Part shown: positions 8,663 to 16,301 of the stretch, piece by piece
Layout of the letters: each line of letters begins with the position of its first letter
Position numbering within the stretch: the first letter of the stretch is position 1
From: Cedecea selenatireducens
GTDB lineage: Bacteria > Pseudomonadota > Gammaproteobacteria > Enterobacterales > Enterobacteriaceae
Direction of reading: 5' to 3'
DNA length: 64,000 nt
NCBI RefSeq assembly: GCF_042138895.1
Contig: NZ_JBHIKW010000005.1
Location: 62,001 to 126,000 of the forward strand
Translations under genes and position numbers: made by a program
Notes under the pieces: model-generated
The model's input: only the letters and a program-made list of their open reading frames with translations
The model's database searches: none
Told to the model about the DNA's origin: nothing

Positions 8663-9925
8663 ATGGATAAATTTCGTGTGCAGGGGCCAACTCGCCTGAG
8701 TGGTGAAGTGACAATCTCAGGGGCTAAAAACGCCGCGCTGCCAATCCTCTTCGCAGCCCTTCTGGCGGAAGAGCCGGTAGAGATTCAGAACGTTCCAAAG
8801 CTGAAAGACATTGATACCACCATGAAGCTGCTGAGCCAGCTGGGTACCAAGGTTGAGCGCAATGGTTCCGTCTTCATTGATGCCAGCGGCGTGAATATCT
8901 TTTGTGCGCCATACGACCTGGTAAAAACCATGCGCGCGTCTATCTGGGCTCTGGGGCCACTGGTTGCGCGTTTTGGACAAGGGCAGGTTTCTCTGCCTGG
9001 CGGTTGTGCCATTGGTGCTCGTCCGGTTGACCTGCATATTACCGGTCTCGAGCAGCTGGGCGCAGAGATTAAGCTGGAAGAAGGCTACGTTAAGGCTTCG
9101 GTAAACGGCCGCCTTAAAGGGGCCCACATTGTGATGGATAAGGTGAGCGTGGGCGCTACCGTCACCATCATGAGTGCAGCCACGCTTGCTGAAGGCAAGA
9201 CGGTGATTGAAAACGCCGCTCGTGAACCTGAAATCGTCGATACGGCGAACTTCCTCAACACTCTGGGCGCGAAGATCAGCGGTGCGGGCACAGATCGCAT
9301 TACTATCGAAGGTGTTGCTCGTTTGGGCGGCGGCGTTTATCGCGTTCTACCTGACCGCATTGAAACCGGGACCTTCCTGGTGGCTGCAGCTATTTCAGGC
9401 GGTAAAATCCTCTGCCGTAACGCGCAGCCTGACACCCTAGATGCGGTTCTGGCTAAGCTGCGTGAAGCAGGTGCTGAGGTTGAAACCGGTGAAGACTGGA
9501 TAAGCCTTGATATGCACGGCCAGCGTCCAAAAGGCGTGACGGTTCGTACGGCCCCACACCCTGGCTTCCCTACCGATATGCAGGCGCAATTCACCCTGCT
9601 GAACCTGGTGGCTGAAGGGACGGGCGTGATCACCGAAACTATCTTCGAAAACCGCTTTATGCATGTGCCTGAGTTAATTCGTATGGGCGCGCACGCGGAA
9701 ATCGAAAGCAACACCGTTATCTGTCATGGCGTTGAGACACTTTCTGGTGCTCAGGTCATGGCGACAGATCTCCGCGCGTCAGCAAGCCTTGTTCTGGCTG
9801 GCTGTATTGCAGAGGGCACGACGGTGGTTGACCGTATTTACCACATCGACCGCGGCTATGAGCGCATTGAAGATAAGCTTCAGGCGCTGGGCGCGAAAAT
9901 CGAACGCGTGAAGGGAAGCGAGTAA
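8663..9925 (+). CDS. murA: UDP-N-acetylglucosamine 1-carboxyvinyltransferase MurA
   Basis: First committed enzyme of peptidoglycan synthesis; transfers enolpyruvate from PEP to UDP-GlcNAc in the cytoplasm. The 420 residues form the two-domain EPSP-synthase-like fold. The catalytic Cys is Cys115 in LPGGCAIGARP, so the protein has the fosfomycin-sensitive Cys form rather than the Asp variant. Lys22 and Asn23 (SGAKNAALPI) are also present. It ends at a strong terminator shared with convergent sfsB. Confidence 0.98.
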   Translation: MDKFRVQGPTRLSGEVTISGAKNAALPILFAALLAEEPVEIQNVPKLKDIDTTMKLLSQLGTKVERNGSVFIDASGVNIFCAPYDLVKTMRASIWALGPLVARFGQGQVSLPGGCAIGARPVDLHITGLEQLGAEIKLEEGYVKASVNGRLKGAHIVMDKVSVGATVTIMSAATLAEGKTVIENAAREPEIVDTANFLNTLGAKISGAGTDRITIEGVARLGGGVYRVLPDRIETGTFLVAAAISGGKILCRNAQPDTLDAVLAKLREAGAEVETGEDWISLDMHGQRPKGVTVRTAPHPGFPTDMQAQFTLLNLVAEGTGVITETIFENRFMHVPELIRMGAHAEIESNTVICHGVETLSGAQVMATDLRASASLVLAGCIAEGTTVVDRIYHIDRGYERIEDKLQALGAKIERVKGSE

Positions 9926-9940
9926 GCCTCCCTTAGCAAG

Positions 9941-9969
9941 AAAAAACCGGGGCATGCCCCGGTTTTTTT
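9941..9969. terminator. Bidirectional terminator between murA and sfsB
   Basis: A perfect stem AAAACCGGGGC/GCCCCGGTTTT around a two-base loop with A and T runs on both flanks. It can end transcription of murA from the left and sfsB from the right. It touches the sfsB stop region. Confidence 0.93.
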
Positions 9970-10231
9970 ATAGCTGCCGAATCTTGCTGGATCTGTCGAT
10001 AAACTCATGGGTTATAGGATCGTGATAGCGCGACGGCCAAATGACCTGAGGGGCTACGCCCAGAGCCTGAGCGATAATGAACTCCCCTTTAGGCCAGGGG
10101 CGGGATAACGCGTTGGCGAGCGTTGATGAGCTTAAACCTGACTGACGTGACAGGGCGGCAAGCGAGGTTCTCTTTTTTCGCAGGCCGGCAATGATGTCCG
10201 CCGGATGCCAATCCACATACTGATTTTCCAT
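9968..10231 (-). CDS. sfsB: Ner/Nlp-like DNA-binding protein SfsB
   Basis: Small HTH protein related to phage Mu Ner; in E. coli it was found as a factor affecting maltose genes. The 87 residues (92 in E. coli, with a different last few residues) carry the Ner family core: DWHPADIIAGLRKK, then the HTH around LAALSRQSGLSSSTLANAL and the RYHDPITHEFIDR end. Encoded convergently to murA and in the same direction as ispB. Confidence 0.93.
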   Translation of the reverse strand: MENQYVDWHPADIIAGLRKKRTSLAALSRQSGLSSSTLANALSRPWPKGEFIIAQALGVAPQVIWPSRYHDPITHEFIDRSSKIRQL

Positions 10232-10464
10232 AATCTCTCCCTGTAATCTTACAAATCCTGCCCTGAACTGAGCATTAGTACAGGAAACTTATAGCATAAA
10301 AAGTTCCAAATGATTCCTGTAAGTGTAAGGAATAACGCATTCTGTGTTTTCATCCGCATATATGATGAAATCAAATGAAAATGGCAGGATTTAAGTGAAG
10401 GTATGGAGATGGGGTGAAGTTTTATTGGAAACTTAGCGCGCCAAATGACGCGCTAAAGTACTCG

Positions 10465-11436
10465 CTAACGATCGCGCTGTACGGACATGTGGGCTAAAGA
10501 GATAAGCGCTTCGCGATATGGGCTATCAGGCAGAACAGAAAGCGCGTCGATTGCTTTATCTGCCTCTTCCTCAGCACGCTGGCGGGTCCACTCCAGAGAA
10601 CCGCAATCCGCCATAGCTTTCAGGACAGGATCCAGCAGATGGCGGCCATTTCCTTGTTCGATCGCTTCACGGATCATCTGTGTCTGTTCCGGTGAACCAT
10701 TACGCATGGCGTGCAGCAGCGGCAGCGTAGGCTTACCTTCGTTAAGGTCATCACCGACGTTTTTACCCAGGGTCTGCCCGTCCGAGCTGTAATCCAGCAG
10801 ATCGTCAATGAGCTGGAAAGCCGTGCCCAGGTAACGCCCATAATCCTGCAGCGCTTTTTCCTGAACGTCAGATGCACCAGCCAGGATCCCCGAACATTGC
10901 GCTGCGGCTTCAAACAGGCGAGCCGTTTTGCTGTAAATCACCCGCATGTAGCTTTCTTCGGTGATATCAGGGTCATTGCAGTTCATCAACTGCAGTACTT
11001 CGCCTTCAGCAATGACGTTAACAGCCTCAGACATGACTTCCAGCACTTTCAGCGAGCCCAGACTGGTCATCATCTGGAAGGAACGCGTATAGATAAAGTC
11101 GCCGACCAACACGCTTGCGGCATTGCCAAAAGCAGCGTTAGCCGTGGCTTTACCGCGACGCATATCTGATTCGTCCACGACGTCATCGTGGAGAAGGGTA
11201 GCGGTATGTATGAATTCGATTAGCGCCGCTATTCTGACATGCGCCTGCCCTTCATAAGCAAGTGCCCGTGCGGCAAGCACGGCAATCATAGGGCGGATAC
11301 GTTTACCGCCGCCGCTGACGATGTAGTAGCCCAGCTGGTTGATCAGCTGGACATCAGAATTCAGTTGCTCAAGGATTGTCGCATTGACACCCGCCATATC
11401 TTGCGCGGTTAACTCATTAATTTTTTCTAAATTCAT
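10465..11436 (-). CDS. ispB: Octaprenyl diphosphate synthase IspB
   Basis: Cytoplasmic trans-prenyltransferase that makes the C40 side chain of ubiquinone and menaquinone. The 323 residues match E. coli. The first Asp-rich motif is in LLHDDVVDESDMRRG and the second in FQLIDDLLDYSSD, both binding Mg-diphosphate. It is divergent from rplU across a 260-base spacer. Essential in E. coli. Confidence 0.98.
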   Translation of the reverse strand: MNLEKINELTAQDMAGVNATILEQLNSDVQLINQLGYYIVSGGGKRIRPMIAVLAARALAYEGQAHVRIAALIEFIHTATLLHDDVVDESDMRRGKATANAAFGNAASVLVGDFIYTRSFQMMTSLGSLKVLEVMSEAVNVIAEGEVLQLMNCNDPDITEESYMRVIYSKTARLFEAAAQCSGILAGASDVQEKALQDYGRYLGTAFQLIDDLLDYSSDGQTLGKNVGDDLNEGKPTLPLLHAMRNGSPEQTQMIREAIEQGNGRHLLDPVLKAMADCGSLEWTRQRAEEEADKAIDALSVLPDSPYREALISLAHMSVQRDR

Positions 11437-11594
11437 CGCAAAAGTCTGGCTTTCGTCCTGTTTATTCCATATCCGTATGGCATAACGAGAGGGTTGAGGT
11501 TCGATACTGTAGTACAGATTGTACTGAAAAAACGAGGCAGATAAACGGTGTGTGTGCTGTTGCGTTTTTTTTCTACGCTAATTGACGATCGGAC

Positions 11595-11623
11595 TTGTCA
11601 AAGCATCACGATTTGCGTAATAT
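11595..11623 (+). promoter_or_regulatory. Sigma-70 promoter of rplU-rpmA
   Basis: TTGTCA (11595-11600), a 17-base spacer and TAATAT (11618-11623) form a near-consensus sigma-70 promoter about 75 bases before the rplU start codon. It is followed by a GC-rich discriminator (CGCGCC), usual for growth-rate controlled ribosomal protein genes. Confidence 0.8.
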
Positions 11624-11696
11624 TCGCGCCCTATTGTGAATATTTATAGCGCTACCTGAATCCAATGAAAGGCAAGCGCGGAAAGCGGAGTTTTAT

Positions 11697-12008
11697 ATGT
11701 ACGCGGTTTTCCAAAGTGGTGGTAAACAACACCGAGTAAGCGAAGGTCAGACCGTTCGCCTGGAAAAGCTGGACATCGCAACTGGCGAAACTGTTGAGTT
11801 CGCTGAAGTTCTGATGATCGCAAACGGTGAAGAAGTCAAAATCGGCGTTCCTTTCGTCGATGGTGGCGTTATCAAAGCTGAAGTCGTTGCTCACGGTCGT
11901 GGCGAGAAAGTTAAAATCGTCAAGTTCCGTCGCCGTAAACACTATCGTAAGCAAGCGGGCCACCGTCAGTGGTTCACCGATGTGAAAATTACTGGCATCA
12001 GCGCCTAA
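11697..12008 (+). CDS. rplU: 50S ribosomal protein L21
   Basis: Ribosomal protein binding domain I of 23S rRNA together with L20. The 103 residues are the usual length, starting MYAVFQSGGKQHRV and ending in the conserved KHYRKQAGHRQWFT region. Start has a GGAG site nine bases upstream. First gene of rplU-rpmA-yhbE-obgE. Confidence 0.99.
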   Translation: MYAVFQSGGKQHRVSEGQTVRLEKLDIATGETVEFAEVLMIANGEEVKIGVPFVDGGVIKAEVVAHGRGEKVKIVKFRRRKHYRKQAGHRQWFTDVKITGISA

Positions 12009-12027
12009 GACCTGAGGAGTAGATTAA

Positions 12028-12285
12028 ATGGCACATAAAAAGGCTGGCGGCTCAACTCGTAACGGTCGCGATTCAGAAGCAAAACGCCTCGGTGTAAAAC
12101 GCTTTGGTGGCGAAACTGTACTGGCTGGTAGCATCATCGTTCGTCAACGTGGTACTAAATTCCACGCTGGCAACAATGTAGGTTGTGGTCGTGACCACAC
12201 CCTGTTTGCTAAAGCAGACGGTAAAGTAAAATTCGAAGTTAAAGGCCCGAACAATCGTAAATACATCAGCATCGTTGCTGAGTAA
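12028..12285 (+). CDS. rpmA: 50S ribosomal protein L27
   Basis: Its N-terminal tail (MAHKKAGGSTRNGRDS) reaches the peptidyl transferase centre. 85 residues, family length. It follows rplU by 19 bases with an AGGAG site. A terminator hairpin lies 23 bases after the stop. Confidence 0.99.
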   Translation: MAHKKAGGSTRNGRDSEAKRLGVKRFGGETVLAGSIIVRQRGTKFHAGNNVGCGRDHTLFAKADGKVKFEVKGPNNRKYISIVAE

Positions 12286-12308
12286 GTTTTTCGGTCCGGT
12301 AACGGATG

Positions 12309-12338
12309 AAAGCCCCGCAACGTGTTGCGGGGCTTTTT
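12309..12338 (+). terminator. Terminator after rpmA (likely partial, inside the operon)
   Basis: AAAGCCCCGCAAC/GTTGCGGGGCTTTTT hairpin with a T run, between rpmA and yhbE. In this operon it would reduce expression of yhbE and obgE relative to the ribosomal proteins; read-through is inferred, because no clear promoter is seen before yhbE. Confidence 0.85.
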
Positions 12339-12340
12339 AC

Positions 12341-12376
12341 ATTGTACGCCTGGTAAATATTGTACGCCTGGTAAAT
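12341..12376 (+). repeat. 18-bp perfect tandem duplication
   Basis: The 18-mer ATTGTACGCCTGGTAAAT occurs twice back to back, between the rpmA terminator and the yhbE ribosome-binding site. It carries no obvious hairpin. It looks like a slippage duplication. Confidence 0.95.
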
Positions 12377-12393
12377 TAAAACAGGGAATGGGC

Positions 12394-13359
12394 ATGGGGC
12401 AGCAGGCGGGGATCGGCATTCTTTTAGCGCTTACCACGGCGATGTGCTGGGGAGCGTTACCGATAGCGATGAAGCAGGTGCTTCCGGTGATGGCGCCGCC
12501 GACGGTGGTCTTTTATCGGTTCCTGATGGCCAGTATTGGCCTCGGCATTATTCTCGCGATTCGGGGTAAACTTCCGCCGCTCACCCTGTTCCGTAAGCCT
12601 CGGTGGCTGGCGCTGTTAGCGATTGCCACCGGTGGGCTATTTGGCAACTTTCTGCTCTTTAGCTCCTCCCTGCAGTATTTAAGTCCTACCGCGTCTCAGG
12701 TCATTGGTCAGCTCTCCCCCGTGGGGATGATGGTGGCGAGCGTGGTGGTGCTGAAAGAGAGAATGCGTGGCACACAGGTTATCGGTGCCATTATGCTCTT
12801 ATGCGGGCTGGTGATGTTCTTCAACACCAGCCTGATAGAAATTTTTACCCGCCTGACGGATTACACGCTTGGAGTAATCTTTGGCGTGCTGGCGGCAACG
12901 GTTTGGGTCAGTTATGGTGTAGCGCAGAAGGTGTTATTACGTCGGCTGGCCTCGCAACAGATCCTCTTTTTGCTGTACACTTTATGTACTATTGCACTTT
13001 TGCCGCTGGCAAAGCCGGGCGTGATTTTCCAGCTCAGTAGCTGGCAACTGACGTGTCTGGTTTTTTGCGGTCTGAATACGTTGGTAGGATACGGCGCGCT
13101 CGCTGAGGCGATGGCGCGCTGGCAGGCCTCCCAGGTTAGCGCCATCATTACGCTAACGCCGCTGTTTACGCTGCTGTTCTCAGACCTGCTGTCTCAGGCC
13201 TGGCCCGAGTATTTCGCCATACCGATGCTTAACCTTGTGGGTTACATCGGTGCACTGGTGGTTGTGGCTGGTGCTATGTATTCTGCGATTGGCCACCGCC
13301 TTTGGGGGCGCTGGCATAAAACCGAAACGGCCACACCGGTGCAACGTTCGGGCGAATGA
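12394..13359 (+). CDS. yhbE: EamA-family inner-membrane transporter YhbE
   Basis: Drug/metabolite transporter superfamily protein with two EamA repeats and about ten membrane helices; substrate unknown. The frame is open from 12322, with ATGs at 12388 and 12394. I prefer 12394 because AGGGA lies at a proper distance and the result is 321 residues (MGQQAGIGILLALTTAMCWG), as in E. coli. It is 16 bases before obgE and is probably co-transcribed. Confidence 0.93.
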   Translation: MGQQAGIGILLALTTAMCWGALPIAMKQVLPVMAPPTVVFYRFLMASIGLGIILAIRGKLPPLTLFRKPRWLALLAIATGGLFGNFLLFSSSLQYLSPTASQVIGQLSPVGMMVASVVVLKERMRGTQVIGAIMLLCGLVMFFNTSLIEIFTRLTDYTLGVIFGVLAATVWVSYGVAQKVLLRRLASQQILFLLYTLCTIALLPLAKPGVIFQLSSWQLTCLVFCGLNTLVGYGALAEAMARWQASQVSAIITLTPLFTLLFSDLLSQAWPEYFAIPMLNLVGYIGALVVVAGAMYSAIGHRLWGRWHKTETATPVQRSGE

Positions 13360-13375
13360 TTTACGGAGAAGTAAG

Positions 13376-14548
13376 ATGAAGTTTGTTGATGAAGCAACGA
13401 TCCTGGTCGTGGCAGGGGATGGCGGTAACGGCTGCGTTAGCTTCCGTCGTGAAAAATATATCCCGAGAGGCGGCCCGGACGGCGGTGACGGCGGTGACGG
13501 CGGTGACGTATGGCTTGAAGCCGACGAGAACCTGAATACGCTCATCGATTATCGTTTTGAAAAGGCTTTCCGCGCTGAACGCGGTCAGAATGGCCAAAGC
13601 CGCGATTGTACCGGCAAACGTGGTCATGACGTGACTGTAAAGGTGCCGGTCGGGACCCGAGTTATCGATCAGGGCACCGGTGAAACCATGGGTGATATGA
13701 CCCTGCACGGTCAAAAGCTGATGGTTGCTAAGGGCGGCTGGCACGGCCTGGGTAACACCCGTTTTAAATCCTCGGTCAACCGTACTCCTCGCCAGAAGAC
13801 GATGGGGACTCCAGGTGAAAAACGTGACCTGCAGTTAGAGCTGATGCTGCTGGCCGATGTTGGCATGCTGGGCATGCCGAACGCAGGTAAATCAACCTTT
13901 ATCCGCGCGGTATCTGCAGCGAAGCCAAAAGTTGCTGACTATCCATTTACCACGCTGGTGCCAAGCCTTGGCGTTGTCCGCATGGATAACGAGAAGAGCT
14001 TCGTTGTCGCGGATATCCCGGGGCTGATTGAGGGTGCCGCCGACGGTGCCGGTCTTGGTATTCGCTTCCTGAAGCACCTGGAACGTTGCCGTGTCCTGCT
14101 GCACCTCATCGATATTGAGCCTATCGATGGTTCAGATCCGGTTGAGAACGCCCGTATTATTGTTGGCGAGCTGGAAAAATACAGCGAAAGCCTGGCGTCT
14201 AAACCTCGCTGGCTGGTGTTTAACAAAATCGACCTGATGGACAAAGCGCAGGCTGAAGAGAAGGCGAAGGCGATTGCCGAAGCACTCGGCTGGGAAGATA
14301 AATTCTACCTTATCTCTGCGGCAAGCCAGATGGGCGTGAAGGATCTCTGCTGGGATGTGATGACCTTTATCATCGAAAACCCAATTACGGCGGCTGAAGT
14401 CGCTAAGCAGACAGAGAAAGTCGAGTTTATGTGGGATGACTACCATCGCCAGCAGCTCGATGAAATGGAAGCTGAAGCAGAAGAAGATTGGGATGACGAC
14501 TGGGACGATGAAGACGACGAAGGCGTCGAAATTATCTACCAGAAGTAA
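13376..14548 (+). CDS. obgE: Obg GTPase ObgE/CgtA
   Basis: Essential GTPase of late 50S assembly and stringent-response signalling. The 390 residues comprise the Gly-rich Obg domain (1-158), the G domain with G1 GMPNAGKST (166-174), G3 DIPGLIEG and G4 NKID, and a highly acidic C-terminal tail (WDDDWDDEDDEG). The start at 13376 follows GGAGAAGTAAG. Three tandem copies of GGCGGTGAC (13481-13507) encode Gly-Gly-Asp repeats in the Obg fold. Confidence 0.98.
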   Translation: MKFVDEATILVVAGDGGNGCVSFRREKYIPRGGPDGGDGGDGGDVWLEADENLNTLIDYRFEKAFRAERGQNGQSRDCTGKRGHDVTVKVPVGTRVIDQGTGETMGDMTLHGQKLMVAKGGWHGLGNTRFKSSVNRTPRQKTMGTPGEKRDLQLELMLLADVGMLGMPNAGKSTFIRAVSAAKPKVADYPFTTLVPSLGVVRMDNEKSFVVADIPGLIEGAADGAGLGIRFLKHLERCRVLLHLIDIEPIDGSDPVENARIIVGELEKYSESLASKPRWLVFNKIDLMDKAQAEEKAKAIAEALGWEDKFYLISAASQMGVKDLCWDVMTFIIENPITAAEVAKQTEKVEFMWDDYHRQQLDEMEAEAEEDWDDDWDDEDDEGVEIIYQK

Positions 14549-14561
14549 GTCTCAAACGAAG

Positions 14562-14586
14562 AAGGCCGGTGCTCCCGGCCTTTTTT
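14562..14586. terminator. Terminator between obgE and pmrB-like gene
   Basis: AAGGCCGG/CCGGCCTT stem with loop TGCTC and a T6 run after it on the plus strand; the T run contains the stop codon of the convergent sensor gene. The reverse direction has only a weak T-rich tail. Confidence 0.88.
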
Positions 14587-15640
14587 ATTGAATGCTGCCG
14601 GGAAGCCAGCAGTCAGCCTGCAAGCCGCCTTCAGCGTGGTTATCCAGTTCAAGACTGCCATGATGGAGCTGCACAATACGTAGCACAATGTTCAGGCCCA
14701 GCCCGCTTCCACCGTAACGCTGGTCCATACGCCTGAAAGGTTCCGTTATCTGCTGAAGATACTCGGCTTTAATGCCCGGACCGCTGTCGACCACGCTCAA
14801 CAGAGTTCCTCCCTCTTTCTCTGCCAGCATCACATGAATCACGCCTTTTTCTGGGCTATAGCGAGAGGCATTTTCCAGCAGGTTACGCAGCATCAAACGC
14901 AGCAGCACGGCATCGCCCTGAACGGTCAGAGAGGCGTCTGCGGGCCAGATGAGCTTTTGCCCGCGAGGCGCAGCCAATTCTTCCATTTCCATCTTCAGCG
15001 GCGCAACGATGTCGCTGCTCCAGGTCAGCGTATTGTAATGCCCGCTGGCCAGGGCTTGCCCGGCACGGGAGAGCATCAGTAGCTGCTCAATGGTGTGCAT
15101 GAGCTGATCGATTCTGGTTAGCAGCATCGGGGCCTGCTCTACGCCATTTTTTGCCATCAGTTCGAGATGCAGCCTGAGGCCAGCCAGCGGCGTTCTCAGT
15201 TCGTGTGCGGCATCGGCAGTGAACAGACGTTCTTGCTGAATAGTATGATCCAGGCGGCCAAGCAGCTGGTTAAGGGAATTGGTCACCGCCACCATTTCGT
15301 CCATGTCGGAAAACATGGGCAGCGGCGTGAGATTGTCGGCGGAACGATTAGCAAGGCTGGAGCGCAGCTGATTCAGAGGACGGGTTATCCAGGTGATTGC
15401 CCAGAAGGAAAAGAAAAGTGTGAAGGCGACCATCACCAGAGAAGGCACCAGCAAAGAGGCAATCGCTTCGCGGATCTCCTTCTCCACCTGCTGGTTTCGG
15501 GCCTTGGCGGACAGCGTTTCACTCACCAGGAAGCCAATCTGCTCACGACTTTCATGCCAGAGCCAGACGACGCTTATCAGCTGGAAAAAAAGAAGAATAA
15601 GCGCCAGCAGGACCATCAGGCGCCGGCGCATGCTGCTCAT
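14585..15640 (-). CDS. pmrB: PmrB/BasS-like sensor histidine kinase
   Basis: Inner-membrane sensor kinase of 351 residues, partner of the regulator just upstream. Two membrane helices (about 9-27 and 63-83) flank a short periplasmic loop. The loop has two ExxE motifs, E30-S-R-E33 and E55-I-R-E58; in Salmonella PmrB these motifs bind Fe(III). HAMP follows, then the H box ADAAHELRTPLAG with His146, N box LLRNLLENASRYS, and G boxes VVDSGPGIK and GSGLGLNIV. The start overlaps the regulator stop by four bases. In E. coli and Salmonella the pair lies next to eptA, not here; whether this is the true PmrB or a paralogue cannot be settled from the window. Confidence 0.8.
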   Translation of the reverse strand: MSSMRRRLMVLLALILLFFQLISVVWLWHESREQIGFLVSETLSAKARNQQVEKEIREAIASLLVPSLVMVAFTLFFSFWAITWITRPLNQLRSSLANRSADNLTPLPMFSDMDEMVAVTNSLNQLLGRLDHTIQQERLFTADAAHELRTPLAGLRLHLELMAKNGVEQAPMLLTRIDQLMHTIEQLLMLSRAGQALASGHYNTLTWSSDIVAPLKMEMEELAAPRGQKLIWPADASLTVQGDAVLLRLMLRNLLENASRYSPEKGVIHVMLAEKEGGTLLSVVDSGPGIKAEYLQQITEPFRRMDQRYGGSGLGLNIVLRIVQLHHGSLELDNHAEGGLQADCWLPGSIQ

Positions 15641-16299
15641 GAACGGCTTTCCAGTCGGTAGCCAACGCCGCGCACGGTTTTGATTCTGTCCTTCCCTAAT
15701 TTGCGGCGAAGATTATGGATATGCACTTCGAGGGTATTGGAGCCTGGGTCGTCTTGCCAGCTGTAAATATCCTGCTGCAGCGTTTCGCGGTGTACCGTCT
15801 GGCCAATGCGCATCATCAGGCGAGTGAGCAAGGCGAACTCTTTGGGCGTAATTTCTACGGCCTGATTAGCGAGTAAGACCTGCTGTGTTTGCAGATTAAG
15901 GGTTAAATCGTCTTCCTGCAGCAGATTGTCGCTGTGGCCCTGATAGCGGCGAATCAGCGCCCGGGCGCGTGCCTGTAGCTCAGCAAGGGCAAAAGGTTTA
16001 ACCAAATAATCATCGGCGCCAGAGTCCAGGCCGTTTACGCGGTCTTCAAGCGCGTCGCGAGCCGTGAGGATCAGCACGGGGTTTTTTACCCCACGACGAC
16101 GCCACTGGCTTAGCAGCGTGGCACCGTCCTTATCAGGCAGCCCCAGGTCGAGAATAATCAGGCTGTACTCGCCGCTTTGCAGCAGGGCGTCTGCCTGGGC
16201 CGCCGTGGTGGCGCAGTCTAAGGCATAGCCTTCCCCGCCTAATGCCAGCGCAAGACCTTCCTGGAGCAGTAAATCGTCTTCAACAATAAGCAGTTTCAT
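15637..16299 (-). CDS. pmrA: PmrA/BasR-like OmpR-family response regulator
   Basis: 220 residues: receiver domain with phospho-acceptor Asp51 (LIILDLGLPD), acidic pocket EDD (7-9), Thr/Lys switch residues (LTARDA, VKPFA), and an OmpR winged helix with NTLEVHIHNLRRKLG and RTVRGVGYRL. It resembles Salmonella PmrA along its whole length, most clearly at the C-terminal HIHNLR region. PmrA controls lipid A modification genes in other enterics. It follows dacB by two bases, so it is probably transcribed from the dacB side. Confidence 0.8.
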   Translation of the reverse strand: MKLLIVEDDLLLQEGLALALGGEGYALDCATTAAQADALLQSGEYSLIILDLGLPDKDGATLLSQWRRRGVKNPVLILTARDALEDRVNGLDSGADDYLVKPFALAELQARARALIRRYQGHSDNLLQEDDLTLNLQTQQVLLANQAVEITPKEFALLTRLMMRIGQTVHRETLQQDIYSWQDDPGSNTLEVHIHNLRRKLGKDRIKTVRGVGYRLESRS

Positions 16300-16301
16300 G
16301 G

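Noticed and set aside
13481..13507. Triple GGCGGTGAC as an unstable microsatellite
   Set aside because: It encodes the conserved Gly-Gly-Asp repeats of the Obg fold, so it is part of the protein.
14585..16299. QseB/QseC or another generic OmpR-type pair instead of PmrAB
   Set aside because: The periplasmic ExxE motifs and the N-terminal WLWHES-type segment match PmrB specifically, although paralogy remains open.
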